NCBI GenBank assembly: GCA_022703195.1
Contig: JAKLEF010000014.1
Coordinates: 1 to 15,149 of the forward strand
Length of the DNA stretch: 15,149 bases
Origin: Candidatus Fermentibacterota bacterium
GTDB lineage: Bacteria; Fermentibacterota; Fermentibacteria; Fermentibacterales; Fermentibacteraceae
Direction: 5' to 3'
Numbering within the stretch: the stretch's first letter is position 1; the number at the start of each line of letters is the position of its first letter. Positions 6,453 through 15,041 of the stretch are shown one piece after another. The notes under the pieces were generated by a model. The model worked only from the letters and a program-made list of their open reading frames with translations. It searched no databases and was not told the origin of the DNA. A program made the translations under genes and the position numbers.

Positions 6453-9248
6453 ATGTATGCGCTTCTCCTCGCCTGCATGACGGGGGCACCCCCTGCGGGA
6501 TGGGCCGGGGCATGCGCGGCCGGCGACTGGCCGGGCGCGCTGTCCATCGCGGAAGGCGCCATCGCCGCCGATTCCCTCGATGCCGATGCATGGGCCTGCG
6601 CGGCCATCGCCGCCTTCCGGTCGGAGACCGGTTCGAATGCGTCCGTCTGGGCAGGCGCCGCACTCGCGCTCGATTCCCTCTCGCCCCTCGCATGGGCGGC
6701 CAGGGGGACCCTGCTCTCGACCACCGACCCGGAAGCCGCCCTCGGGGCGTTCCGCAGATCTCTCGAACTGGATGACCTCTGCATCCCCGCCATCGAGGGG
6801 ATGGCCGGGGTCATCTCCTCCGCCGGCGACTACGGACTCTCGGTCGATCTCCTCGAAAGGCTCCTGGAGGCCGAACCGTCCTACAGGCCCGCATTCCTGC
6901 CGCTGATCGGGGCCCTGGGGATGTCGGGCCGGGAGGAGGAGGCGCTCGCACGTGCCTCGGCCCTCTCCGGCCTCCATCCCGATTACCGTGCCCTCTCTCT
7001 CGAGTTCGGCACGCTCCTCGAGGAGGCGGGGCTCCCCGACTCGGCCATGGCGGTCTACACGAGGGCCGTCCCGCCCGGCCCCTCCGGCACCGAGTTCCAC
7101 AGGCGGATCGGCCTCCTCCACGAGGACCGGGGCGGATTCGGAGCCGCGATCAAGAGCTACAGGGAGGCCATCGCGTCCGATTCGACGGATTCGTGGGCCT
7201 TCGGCGAGATCGGCTGGTGCTTCGAGGCGGTCGGGCGGGACGATCTGGCCATGGAATGGTACATGGCGGGCCTGGATGTCGATCCCGGCTACTCCTGGGC
7301 CGCCTACAGGGCGGGCCTGCTGATGCAGAACCAGGGGCTTCCAGACTCGGCCAGGACTTGGTTCGGGGAAGCCCTTGCGATCGATCCCGCGATGACCGAA
7401 GCCTGGGTGAGCCTCGGGCTGCTGGACGAGAGCGAAGGCCTGCTCGAGAAGGCCGCCGACGACTACAGGAGAGCCCTCGAGCTCGATCCATCCGACGCCT
7501 GGACCTGGGGCGAGCTGGGGTACGTCTGCTACAATCTCGGGAGCACGGCCGAAGCCGCCGCTGCATACGAGATGGCGGTCGGGATCGACTCCTCCTACCA
7601 GTGGGGATGGGAGCAGCGCGGCCTGCTCTACGAGGAGGAGGGCGAACCCGGCCTCGCCGCCTCGTGGTACCGCGCGGCCATCGGGGCCGCACCCCAGAGC
7701 GCGTGGCTGTACGGCGAGCTGGGAATGCTGCTGGAGGATGCCGGCGATGCCGACTCGGCCGAAGCTGTCTATCTCGAGGCGCTCTCGATCGACAGCCTGT
7801 ACTCCTTCGGGCTCCTCAGGCTCGCCCGCATCGAGCGCAGGACGGGCTCGCCCGAAGCTGCGCTCGGCTATCTCGAGAGGTACATGGGGGCATCGGGCGA
7901 CATGGGCATGGCCCTGCTGGAGTCGGCCTCGATCCGTCGAGGGATGGGAGAGGCCGGACAGGCCGACAGCCTGGAGGCCCTGGCCATGGAGTACGATCCC
8001 GCGTCGGCCGAGAACCTGGCATGGAGCCTCCACTACAACGGGATGACCGATGAGGCCGTAGCCGCTGGGATCTTCGCCTGCTCGAAGGCGCCCGGCGACC
8101 CCGTGATCCTCGTCTCGATCTGCGACATGCTGTCGGCCGCAGGCAGGTTCCCGGTCGCGGACAGCCTCTGCAGGGCCGCCACAGGCGCCTTCCCGGGGGA
8201 TGCGGCGGTGTGGAGGGCCCGGGGGACGGTCCTCGGCACGGCCGAGATGTACGCAGAGGCCGAAGAGGCCCTGACGGCATCGTTCCTGCTCGACAGCGCA
8301 TCCTACGAGACCGCGAGCCTCCTGGGCGAGGCGCTCCTCTTCCAGGACAGGTACGCCGAAGCGGAGGAATGGCTCGAACGCTCGCTCGAGCTCGATCCCG
8401 AGGCGGTGTTCTCGATCTGCTACCTCGGGCTCATCCGCGAGAGGATGGGCGATCCGTCGGGGGCCCTCGACCGCTACCTGGAGGCTCTCAGGATCTCCCC
8501 CGGCTATTCCTACGCAGAGGATCGGATACGGTACGTCTCCGACCCGTCGTACGACGTGGACTACTGGAGGACGGAGTCGAGGCCGTTCTCGGCGTCGATC
8601 TGGGCCGACCTGTCCTTCGAGAGGGGCAACGGCGAGGAGAGCAGCTACCAGGGCGGCGCCGAGGCATCCTGGATCTTCGGTCCCCGCGGCAGCAGGGTGG
8701 ATGCCGAGTTCAGGGGCAACCTCGAGAAGGTCTACGTGAGGGAGAGGGAGAACTCCGCCTGGGCGTCTCTGGGGATGGAGTACTTCCTGACCGGCGTGCT
8801 GTACGCCAAGGCCCACGGGAGCTGGGACCGCCAGCCCTCCACCGTGAGGCCCTGGCAGGTGAGCTCGTACACTTCGATAGGCTACAGGGAGTGGATCACC
8901 GACTGGCTGTACGTGGCGCCCGAGGTCGGGGCCGGCATGGTGACCAGCCAGTGGTACATGGCGGAGAAGAAGACCGACGACTGGACATCGTACCTGTCGC
9001 TCGGGGTATGGATGAACCGCGAGGATTCCCTGCTGCCGTCGCTCTGGGTGGGGGCGGGCGTCTACCTCCCGCCCGACGATACCGACAACTACATCGCCAA
9101 CGGCAATGCGGAGATATCGTTCGATGCCATGGACAGGGTGAGCATCGCCGTGGGATGCAACCTTGACTACACGAACAGGCCGGTCATCCCGACATGGGAG
9201 AAGCTCGACTCGGAAGTCTACTCGAGGATCAGCCTCTCGCTCTTCTGA
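6453..9248 (+). CDS. large TPR-repeat protein with C-terminal outer-membrane beta-barrel-like domain
   Basis: A 931-residue protein. Residues about 25-690 are a nearly continuous array of roughly 17-19 tetratricopeptide repeats, recognisable by recurring A-x-x-x-Y/W, E-x-A-L-x-L/I-D-P/S spacing every 34 or so residues (for example YRRALELDPSDAWTWGELGY and WLERSLELDPEAVFSICYLG). From about residue 700 the sequence changes to alternating polar/aromatic strands (ASIWADLSFERGN, SYTSIGYREWITDWLYVAPE, YLSLGVWMNRED) and ends SRISLSLF. A terminal Phe after alternating hydrophobics is typical of a BAM-recognised barrel, and this part resembles the DUF481-like small barrels. The N-terminus is short and hydrophobic (YALLLACMTGAPPAGWAG) but lacks basic residues, so the export signal is weak. 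ATG 6453 has GGAGG 7 nt upstream. It follows uppP by 3 bp. The layout recalls BcsC/PgaA exporters (TPR then barrel), though this barrel is only about 230 residues. Function unknown. Confidence 0.85.
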   Translation: MYALLLACMTGAPPAGWAGACAAGDWPGALSIAEGAIAADSLDADAWACAAIAAFRSETGSNASVWAGAALALDSLSPLAWAARGTLLSTTDPEAALGAFRRSLELDDLCIPAIEGMAGVISSAGDYGLSVDLLERLLEAEPSYRPAFLPLIGALGMSGREEEALARASALSGLHPDYRALSLEFGTLLEEAGLPDSAMAVYTRAVPPGPSGTEFHRRIGLLHEDRGGFGAAIKSYREAIASDSTDSWAFGEIGWCFEAVGRDDLAMEWYMAGLDVDPGYSWAAYRAGLLMQNQGLPDSARTWFGEALAIDPAMTEAWVSLGLLDESEGLLEKAADDYRRALELDPSDAWTWGELGYVCYNLGSTAEAAAAYEMAVGIDSSYQWGWEQRGLLYEEEGEPGLAASWYRAAIGAAPQSAWLYGELGMLLEDAGDADSAEAVYLEALSIDSLYSFGLLRLARIERRTGSPEAALGYLERYMGASGDMGMALLESASIRRGMGEAGQADSLEALAMEYDPASAENLAWSLHYNGMTDEAVAAGIFACSKAPGDPVILVSICDMLSAAGRFPVADSLCRAATGAFPGDAAVWRARGTVLGTAEMYAEAEEALTASFLLDSASYETASLLGEALLFQDRYAEAEEWLERSLELDPEAVFSICYLGLIRERMGDPSGALDRYLEALRISPGYSYAEDRIRYVSDPSYDVDYWRTESRPFSASIWADLSFERGNGEESSYQGGAEASWIFGPRGSRVDAEFRGNLEKVYVRERENSAWASLGMEYFLTGVLYAKAHGSWDRQPSTVRPWQVSSYTSIGYREWITDWLYVAPEVGAGMVTSQWYMAEKKTDDWTSYLSLGVWMNREDSLLPSLWVGAGVYLPPDDTDNYIANGNAEISFDAMDRVSIAVGCNLDYTNRPVIPTWEKLDSEVYSRISLSLF

Positions 9249-9257
9249 CCCGCTCCG

Positions 9258-10547
9258 CTAGCGCCTGAGCAGCTCCGCGACCGGCCTGCCCAGTATCCGG
9301 CGGAACGACAGCCAGGCCAGCCCGGTCGAGACCGCCAGCACGAAGACCAGGCCTGCGGCCATGTATGCGGCGGGGAAGACCGCCAGCGAATCGAGGGCCG
9401 ACCTGAGCACGGTGGAGAGGGAGAGCAGCGCCTCGCTGACCCCCCAGGCCGTCAGGGCGCCCCCGAGCCCCCCCAGCACCAGCGAAATCGCCGACATGAA
9501 CAGGATCTGGAAGGAGAACACCGCCGCCAGCTTCTCCCAGGGCGTGCCCAGGGCTACGAGCACCCCGATGGCGAACCTCCTGCTGCGGATGTCCGACACC
9601 AGGGTGTGGACCGCGCTCGTGACGGCCGACACCAGTATGGCGAGGGCAAGAGCCGACAGGGCGGTCGTGACGATGGCCACCAGCATCTCGGCCTTCTGTG
9701 CGATGCCCCTCCGGGTCTCCGCCCGGAGGCCCAGCGCCTCCGCCCTCCTGACGATGGCGGGGACGTCCTCGGCTCTCGCGGCCGTCACCATCAGCGCGCT
9801 GTAGCTCCTCTCCCTCTCGGGGAGGAAGAGAGTGTTCATGCCGTCCACGAACTCGATGGGCACCGCGAGGGCGAACAGGGCCAGGTTGTCGGACGTGGCC
9901 ACGATCCTCGCCCTGACCGTCACGGGCCTGTGCGCCGACCTGGCTATCGAACTGCTGCCCACGGTGACCTCGCACTCCAGCCCCACCACACCCTCCGGGC
10001 TGAGCCCCACCAGGTCGTTCGCCTCGGCGAAACCCGCGTTGTAGAGAAGGAGCAGGTTCTCGCTCAGGACGATGGGCAGGAAGGTGGCGGCGCTGTCGGA
10101 GATGTCGTACGACCAGTCGATGCCCTCGAGCACCGAGTCGCCCAGGAACTCTCCCGTCACTCCCTCGATGGTGATGTCGGTGTAGTAGGGCCGGCCTCCG
10201 AGCAGGCCCTCGAGATACGCCGGGACGTGCGCGTAGATCTGCGGATCGATCCTCGAGACCTCGGGCAGGGCCGCGAGCGAGTCGCGCAGTGACTCGGTTA
10301 TCTCCAGCCCGCCCAGCTCGCTCTGGAAGAAGCCGGCCTGGATGCCCGGGGGCACCACCCTCACCTGCTCCGCCGGCAGGTCGCGGGACATGAACCTGTC
10401 CAGCACCTTGCCGACGCCGAGGCCGATCGAGATGAAGAAGACGAGGAACAGGGCGGCCGTGAACAGCATGACCTGGCTGAAGAGGTAGTCGCGCCAGTGC
10501 CCCCTGTTCCAGAGCCTGATGGCGTAGGCGGTCTCCCTCGTCCTCAT
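9258..10547 (-). CDS. ABC transporter permease, FtsX/MacB/LolC-like
   Basis: A 429-residue inner-membrane permease of the type that moves substrates such as lipoproteins or drives periplasmic conformational work rather than solute uptake. It has the four-helix FtsX layout: TM1 at about 22-46 (VMLFTAALFLVFFISIGLG), a periplasmic domain of about 240 residues, then TM2 (about 287-311), TM3 (about 337-369) and TM4 (about 392-415), ending VAELLRR in the cytoplasm. The 10544-10547 ATGA overlap couples it to the ATPase gene. It is the last gene of the lipoprotein-ATPase-permease operon and ends 9 bp from the convergent TPR gene with no visible terminator between them. There is only one permease gene, so a homodimer (MacB-like) is more likely than the LolC/LolE heterodimer. 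The substrate cannot be told. Confidence 0.85.
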   Translation of the reverse strand: MRTRETAYAIRLWNRGHWRDYLFSQVMLFTAALFLVFFISIGLGVGKVLDRFMSRDLPAEQVRVVPPGIQAGFFQSELGGLEITESLRDSLAALPEVSRIDPQIYAHVPAYLEGLLGGRPYYTDITIEGVTGEFLGDSVLEGIDWSYDISDSAATFLPIVLSENLLLLYNAGFAEANDLVGLSPEGVVGLECEVTVGSSSIARSAHRPVTVRARIVATSDNLALFALAVPIEFVDGMNTLFLPERERSYSALMVTAARAEDVPAIVRRAEALGLRAETRRGIAQKAEMLVAIVTTALSALALAILVSAVTSAVHTLVSDIRSRRFAIGVLVALGTPWEKLAAVFSFQILFMSAISLVLGGLGGALTAWGVSEALLSLSTVLRSALDSLAVFPAAYMAAGLVFVLAVSTGLAWLSFRRILGRPVAELLRR

Positions 10548-11245
10548 GGCGCGCTCCCCCCTTCGGGAGGAACGTTCCTCTCAGCCGGGCGGAGGCGGCC
10601 CTCCCTGAGCTCGAGGACCCTGTCGGCGCGGGAGAGGACGGCGCGGGAGTGGACCACCGCTATCAGGGTGAATCCCTGCCTCCTCCTGAGCCCGTCGAGC
10701 ATGTCGAAGAGGATGTTCTCGTTGTCGTCGTCGAGGCTCGCGCTGGGTTCGTCGGCGAGCAGCACGCCGGGCCGGTTCACGAGGCCCCGCGCCACCGCCA
10801 CCCTCTGGCGCTCGCCCCGCGAGAGCATCGCTGTCGGGGTCGAGTCGATGCGCACCCCGAGCTGGTCCATGACGTCGATCGCGCTGTTGCGTGCCGATTC
10901 GGCGTCCCTGCCCGAGAAGACCGCAGGCAGGATGGCGTTCTCGAGGGCCGTCAGCTCGGGCAGGAGATGGAAGTCCTGGAAGACGTACCCGAGGATGTCG
11001 CGCCTCATCGAGGCCAGCCCGGCCGGAGTGGAGGACTTCACGTCCCTGCCGTCCAGCTCCAGCCTGCCCTCGAATTCGAGGTCGTGCGTCCCGAGGATGC
11101 CGAGGAGAGTGCTCTTCCCCGTGCCGCTGCGGCCTATGATGCCCAGGAACTCGCCCGGGGAGGCTTCGAGTTCGAGCCCGTCGAGCACGCGCAGGCTCCC
11201 GAACGACCTCCCCACGCCTTCAGCCTTCAGGATCGCCCCGCTCAC
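10544..11245 (-). CDS. ABC transporter ATP-binding protein, LolD/MacB-like
   Basis: A 233-residue ATPase subunit that powers the adjacent permease. It has Walker A GRSGTGKST (about 37-45), a Q-loop in YVFQDFHLLPELTALENA (typical of the LolD/FtsE/MacB group), a signature LSRGERQRVAVARGL (about 139) where LSGGQ is normally found, Walker B VLLADEPSASLD, and an H-loop histidine in VVHSR. The GTG start at 11245 overlaps the lipoprotein stop as GTGA, with GGGAGG 7 nt upstream. The stop overlaps the permease ATG. The much longer open frame upstream is not coding, as it lies antisense-free inside the lipoprotein gene in another frame. LSRGE keeps the glycine needed for ATP binding, so the site is probably active. 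Confidence 0.93.
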   Translation of the reverse strand: MSGAILKAEGVGRSFGSLRVLDGLELEASPGEFLGIIGRSGTGKSTLLGILGTHDLEFEGRLELDGRDVKSSTPAGLASMRRDILGYVFQDFHLLPELTALENAILPAVFSGRDAESARNSAIDVMDQLGVRIDSTPTAMLSRGERQRVAVARGLVNRPGVLLADEPSASLDDDNENILFDMLDGLRRRQGFTLIAVVHSRAVLSRADRVLELREGRLRPAERNVPPEGGSAP

Positions 11246-12063
11246 AGGTAGCCTCCCGCCATCAGCAGGAGACGCAGCGACGAGAGCATCTCGCCGGGGG
11301 TGAAGCCGGAGTCCTCGATCTCCAGGCGGGCCCTCGACACCTTCCCGTCCTGCCTCACTACCCTGGCCTCGACGCCTATGAAGCCCCCGAAGGACACGTC
11401 CAGCCTGGCCGCGGTGGGCTGGACGAGTGATATGAACTCCTCGACGTCGTCCCACCCGTCCACCCAGCTCTCGATCGGCGCCACCCTGAGGAACGATATG
11501 AGCCCGGGCGGGACGAAGAGGGAAAGGTCGCCGCCGTCGCCGGCTATCCGTGCGACGGAGGAGTCGGCGCCCAGGCTCCTCGACGGCTCCAGGCCCAGCC
11601 ACGCGGTCATCACCGGCTGCGGCGACGGGCCCAGGTAGAGGCACGACCATCCGTCCCGCTCCGAAACGGCCCCGAGCACCGCGCCGGTGGCGGAGACGAG
11701 ATCGGATCTGTCCGCGAGGCTGTCCGCGGTGAACTCCATGTATCTGGAGGCCAGTACGAGCATCGAGTCGACGCCCACATCCCTCGACAGGAGGAGGATC
11801 TGGGGTTCGAGGTTGGTCAGGTTGATGCCCGAGACGGTGATGCCGAGCGGTCCGCGGTCGACGAGCTCCCTCAGCAGCCCGGGATCGACGGGCAGGACCC
11901 CCTCCGGGAGGTACGCCCACAGCTCGGGCGGGAGGGGCGACTCCACGTGGATGTGGGCCAGCGAGGTCGAAGGGACCATTTCGAGTTCCTGCCCCAGGGT
12001 CCGCCCGCCGCAGCCGGCCAGCAGGCAGACGGCGGACGCCGCGAGATACCTCCGGTCGATCAT
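11242..12063 (-). CDS. putative lipoprotein, first gene of ABC transporter operon (hypothetical)
   Basis: A 273-residue predicted lipoprotein. The N-terminus MIDRRYLAASAVCLLAGC has basic residues, a short hydrophobic core and a lipobox LAGC with the lipidated cysteine at residue 18, followed by GG. The mature part is a mixed alpha/beta domain with no motif I recognise, starting with LEMVPSTSLAHIHVESPLP and ending in LRLLLMAGGYL. The ATG at 12063 is preceded by AAAGG at 8 nt. A longer open frame to 12306 would bury the signal peptide and is unlikely. It overlaps the ATPase GTG by 4 bp, so it is probably a dedicated partner or substrate of the transporter: a periplasmic acceptor, anchor or sensor. 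Its exact role is unknown. Confidence 0.75.
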   Translation of the reverse strand: MIDRRYLAASAVCLLAGCGGRTLGQELEMVPSTSLAHIHVESPLPPELWAYLPEGVLPVDPGLLRELVDRGPLGITVSGINLTNLEPQILLLSRDVGVDSMLVLASRYMEFTADSLADRSDLVSATGAVLGAVSERDGWSCLYLGPSPQPVMTAWLGLEPSRSLGADSSVARIAGDGGDLSLFVPPGLISFLRVAPIESWVDGWDDVEEFISLVQPTAARLDVSFGGFIGVEARVVRQDGKVSRARLEIEDSGFTPGEMLSSLRLLLMAGGYL

Positions 12064-12086
12064 CTCCACCGCCTTTCGCAGAGGCG

Positions 12087-12092
12087 AATATA
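12087..12092 (-). promoter_or_regulatory. possible -10 element for lipoprotein-ABC operon
   Basis: On the minus strand TATATT lies 23 bp upstream of the lipoprotein ATG in otherwise very GC-rich DNA. No good -35 is visible at 16-18 bp. It is tentative. Confidence 0.35.
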
Positions 12093-12192
12093 CAGCCCGG
12101 CCGCGCCGCAGGGATGGTCGGGAGCGCTGCCGGGTCGGGAAAGTCAGAGGAGTCGGAAGCGTTTCCGGGGGGGGCCGGGCGGGATGAAGGGA

Positions 12193-12221
12193 TTGACCGC
12201 GGGGGGAGCGGCGGTTACGTT
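12193..12221 (+). promoter_or_regulatory. candidate upstream promoter (P1) of tRNA-tuf cluster
   Basis: TTGACC at 12193-12198 and TACGTT at 12216-12221 are separated by exactly 17 bp. Transcription would begin near 12228, at the base of the hairpin 12227-12251. Confidence 0.4.
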
Positions 12222-12226
12222 CCCTC

Positions 12227-12251
12227 CGCCGGGGGTGACCGCCCCCCGGTG
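12227..12251 (+). other. GC-rich inverted repeat in tuf-cluster leader
   Basis: CCGGGGG (12229-12235) and CCCCCGG (12243-12249) form a perfect 7-bp stem around a 7-nt loop, extended by a G-T and a C-G pair to 9 bp. No T run follows, so it is not a standard intrinsic terminator. It could be a leader structure at the 5' end of a P1 transcript. Confidence 0.4.
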
Positions 12252-12305
12252 CGATCCATTGTGTCCAAGGGCTCCCGGGGGGGCAGAGGCCGGTTCCTGC
12301 CGGCA

Positions 12306-12334
12306 TTGACGGCGTTCCCCGGGACGCATATGTA
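12306..12334 (+). promoter_or_regulatory. candidate proximal promoter (P2) of tRNA-tuf cluster
   Basis: TTGACG at 12306-12311 and TATGTA at 12329-12334 are 17 bp apart. The predicted start, near 12341, is a few bases before the first tRNA. A near-consensus -35, ideal spacing and position make this the most likely promoter of the tRNA-tuf transcript. Confidence 0.55.
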
Positions 12335-12347
12335 TCGCTTTCGCGTC

Positions 12348-12423
12348 GCTGGCGTAGCTCAATCGGCAGAGCAGCGGATTTGTAATCCGCAGGTTATGGG
12401 TTCAACTCCCTTCGCCAGCTCCA
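12348..12423 (+). tRNA. tRNA-Thr(UGU)
   Basis: Cloverleaf with acceptor GCTGGCG pairing with CGCCAGC, anticodon stem GCGGA/TCCGC with loop TTTGTAA (anticodon TGT), T-loop GTTCAAC, and encoded CCA at 12421-12423. It is the first gene of the classical four-tRNA group before tuf. Confidence 0.96.
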
Positions 12424-12438
12424 GATCAGGTGACTCGT

Positions 12439-12525
12439 GGCGAGGTTCCCGAGCGGTCAAAGGGGGCAGACTGTAAATCTGTTGGCTCAACGCCTTCGGT
12501 GGTTCGAATCCACCCCTCGCCACCA
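12439..12525 (+). tRNA. tRNA-Tyr(GUA)
   Basis: Class II tRNA of 87 nt with a long variable arm. Acceptor GGCGAGG pairs with CCTCGCC, the anticodon loop CTGTAAA gives GTA, the T-loop is GTTCGAA, and CCA is encoded at 12523-12525. Confidence 0.96.
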
Positions 12526-12536
12526 CCCGTTTCGGA

Positions 12537-12613
12537 GCGGGAATAGCTCAGCTGGCTAGAGCATCAGCCTTCCAAGCTGAGGGTCGCGGGTTCGAATCCC
12601 GTTTCCCGCTCCA
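12537..12613 (+). tRNA. tRNA-Gly(UCC)
   Basis: Acceptor GCGGGAA pairs with TTCCCGC. Anticodon stem TCAGC/GCTGA carries loop CTTCCAA (anticodon TCC), the T-loop is GTTCGAA, and CCA is encoded at 12611-12613. Confidence 0.96.
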
Positions 12614-12646
12614 CGGGGGGTCCCGGTAGCTTCGTATGAATCGGAC

Positions 12647-12722
<76 letters not shown>

Positions 12723-12769
12723 CGGGCTTGGCGGAACTGCACTGCACTGCTGAACGGAGGATCAGAGGA

Positions 12770-13963
<1,194 letters not shown>

Positions 13964-13970
13964 GGATGAA

Positions 13971-14120
13971 GTGAGAGTCATAATCACACTGGCCTGCCAG
14001 GACTGCAAGAGGCGCAACTACTCCACCACCAAGGACAAGCGCAAGCATCCCGACAGGATGGAGACCAGCAAGTACTGCAGGTTCTGCCGGAAGCACACGA
14101 CTCACCGGGAGAGCAAGTAG
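13971..14120 (+). CDS. rpmG: 50S ribosomal protein L33
   Basis: A 49-residue large-subunit ribosomal protein, MRVIITLACQDCKRRNYSTT at the N-terminus and CRFCRKHTTHRESK at the C-terminus. Two CxxC pairs (CQDC and CRFC) make this the zinc-binding form. Start is GTG 13971, 7 nt after the tuf stop, with AGGGA just upstream. Its position between tuf and tRNA-Trp/secE is the common conserved order, and it is almost certainly cotranscribed with them. Confidence 0.95.
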   Translation: MRVIITLACQDCKRRNYSTTKDKRKHPDRMETSKYCRFCRKHTTHRESK

Positions 14121-14138
14121 CACCGTGGGCAAGGCTGC

Positions 14139-14214
14139 AGGGCAGTAGCACAATTGGCAGTGCACCGGACTCCAAATCCGGCGGTTGAGGGTTCGAGTCC
14201 TTCCTGCCCTGCCA
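14139..14214 (+). tRNA. tRNA-Trp(CCA)
   Basis: Acceptor AGGGCAG pairs with CTGCCCT, discriminator G. Anticodon stem CCGGA/TCCGG carries loop CTCCAAA (anticodon CCA), the T-loop is GTTCGAG, and CCA is encoded at 14212-14214. It lies between rpmG and secE, as in many bacteria. Confidence 0.96.
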
Positions 14215-14241
14215 GCAGCCGAGAGATACCCGGAGGAAGCG

Positions 14242-14475
14242 ATGACTGAGAAGGCCTCGATCGGGAGCTTCTTTGCAAGGATCTGGCGCAGCGTCGTCGA
14301 CTTCATCCTCGAGGTCAAGGCCGAGATGATGAAGGTCGCCTGGCCGTCGCGGCAGGAGATCGTCGCATCCACCTGGGTCGTGATCTTCGCAGTCGCGATC
14401 GTCTCGGCGTGGATCTTCGTGGCTGACCGCGCCAGCAGCATTCTCATGACCGCCCTTCGCAGCGTTCTGAGCTGA
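14242..14475 (+). CDS. secE: preprotein translocase subunit SecE
   Basis: A 77-residue SecE, an essential clamp subunit of the SecYEG channel in the inner membrane. It is the short one-helix form: an amphipathic stretch FILEVKAEMMKVAWPSRQEI containing the conserved KVxWPSRQE motif, then a single membrane helix (TWVVIFAVAIVSAWIFVAD). ATG 14242 is preceded by CGGAGGA at 5 nt. A longer frame from 14185 would start inside the tRNA-Trp gene. It is followed by nusG after 26 bp, the standard order. Confidence 0.96.
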   Translation: MTEKASIGSFFARIWRSVVDFILEVKAEMMKVAWPSRQEIVASTWVVIFAVAIVSAWIFVADRASSILMTALRSVLS

Positions 14476-14501
14476 CGGGCGGGGTTGGGCACCGGTCTCT
14501 T

Positions 14502-15041
14502 ATGACTGACGGGGTTGTGGCTGCAGAGGAAGGCCGGAACGCGAATCTGAAGTGGTTCGTGGTCCACGTGTTCTCCGGGTACGAACTGAGGGTGAAGAAG
14601 TGGCTGGAAGGCCCTCTGGCCCTCAAGTTCCCCGGCAGGGTGGGCAAGAGCATGATCCCCGTCGAGGAGGTCACGCTCACCCGCGGTGCCAAGAGGACCA
14701 CTAGGGAGAAGAGGCTCTATCCCGGATACGTCTTCGTCGAGCTCGAACTGAACGACGAGATGGTCCTGGACATACGCTCCATGATGAACGTGAGCGGGTT
14801 CCCGCCCATGAACCGGAGCTATCCGCAGCCTCTCTCCGACGAGGAGATGAAGAGGATCATCGGCCAGGCCGACGGCAGGGAGACCCACAGGGTAGTCAGG
14901 GTCCCCTTCTCGGTAGGCCAGACGGTGCGCGTCGTGGACGGCCCGTTCAACAACTTCTCGGGCGTGGTGGAATCCATCAACCCGGAGCGGGGACGGGTCC
15001 GGGTCATCTTCACGATCTTCGGCCGCAAGGCGCCGGTCGAG
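14502..15041 (+). CDS. nusG: transcription termination/antitermination factor NusG, 3' end missing
   Basis: NusG binds RNA polymerase, suppresses pausing, and links it to Rho and the ribosome. The NGN domain spans about residues 17-115 (LKWFVVHVFSGYELRVKKWL, MIPVEEVT, RLYPGYVFVELEL) and the KOW domain about 137-170 (VGQTVRVVDGPFNNFSGVVE, INPERGRVRV). NusG-like sequence stops at FGRKAPVE, residue 180, where about ten more residues (an ELDFxQVEK-type ending) are expected. The frame stays open to the window end but with unrelated sequence, described separately. The start ATG 14502 has no clear Shine-Dalgarno, and a GTG at 14517 is an alternative. The gene follows secE as usual, and rplK would normally come next. 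Confidence 0.93.

Larger units (their letters stand above)
12064..12347. other. gene-free divergent control region between lipoprotein-ABC operon and tRNA-tuf cluster
   Basis: About 284 bp with no credible gene. It contains G-rich runs, two -35/-10 pairs pointing toward the tRNA genes, a strong hairpin at 12227-12251 and an AT-rich hexamer pointing toward the lipoprotein operon. The open frames crossing it read into tRNA genes or the lipoprotein signal peptide and are not coding. Confidence 0.7.

Noticed and set aside
6411..8816. Minus-strand open frame of 801 codons opposite the TPR gene
   Set aside because: It lies entirely antisense to a well-supported TPR protein with regular repeats; GC-rich codon bias keeps the opposite frame open. 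Its product is Gly/Pro/Arg-rich with no domain.
12114..12476. Plus-strand 120-codon frame before and across two tRNA genes
   Set aside because: The segment VAQSAEQRICNPQ is the common false peptide made by reading a tRNA gene; it ends inside tRNA-Tyr.
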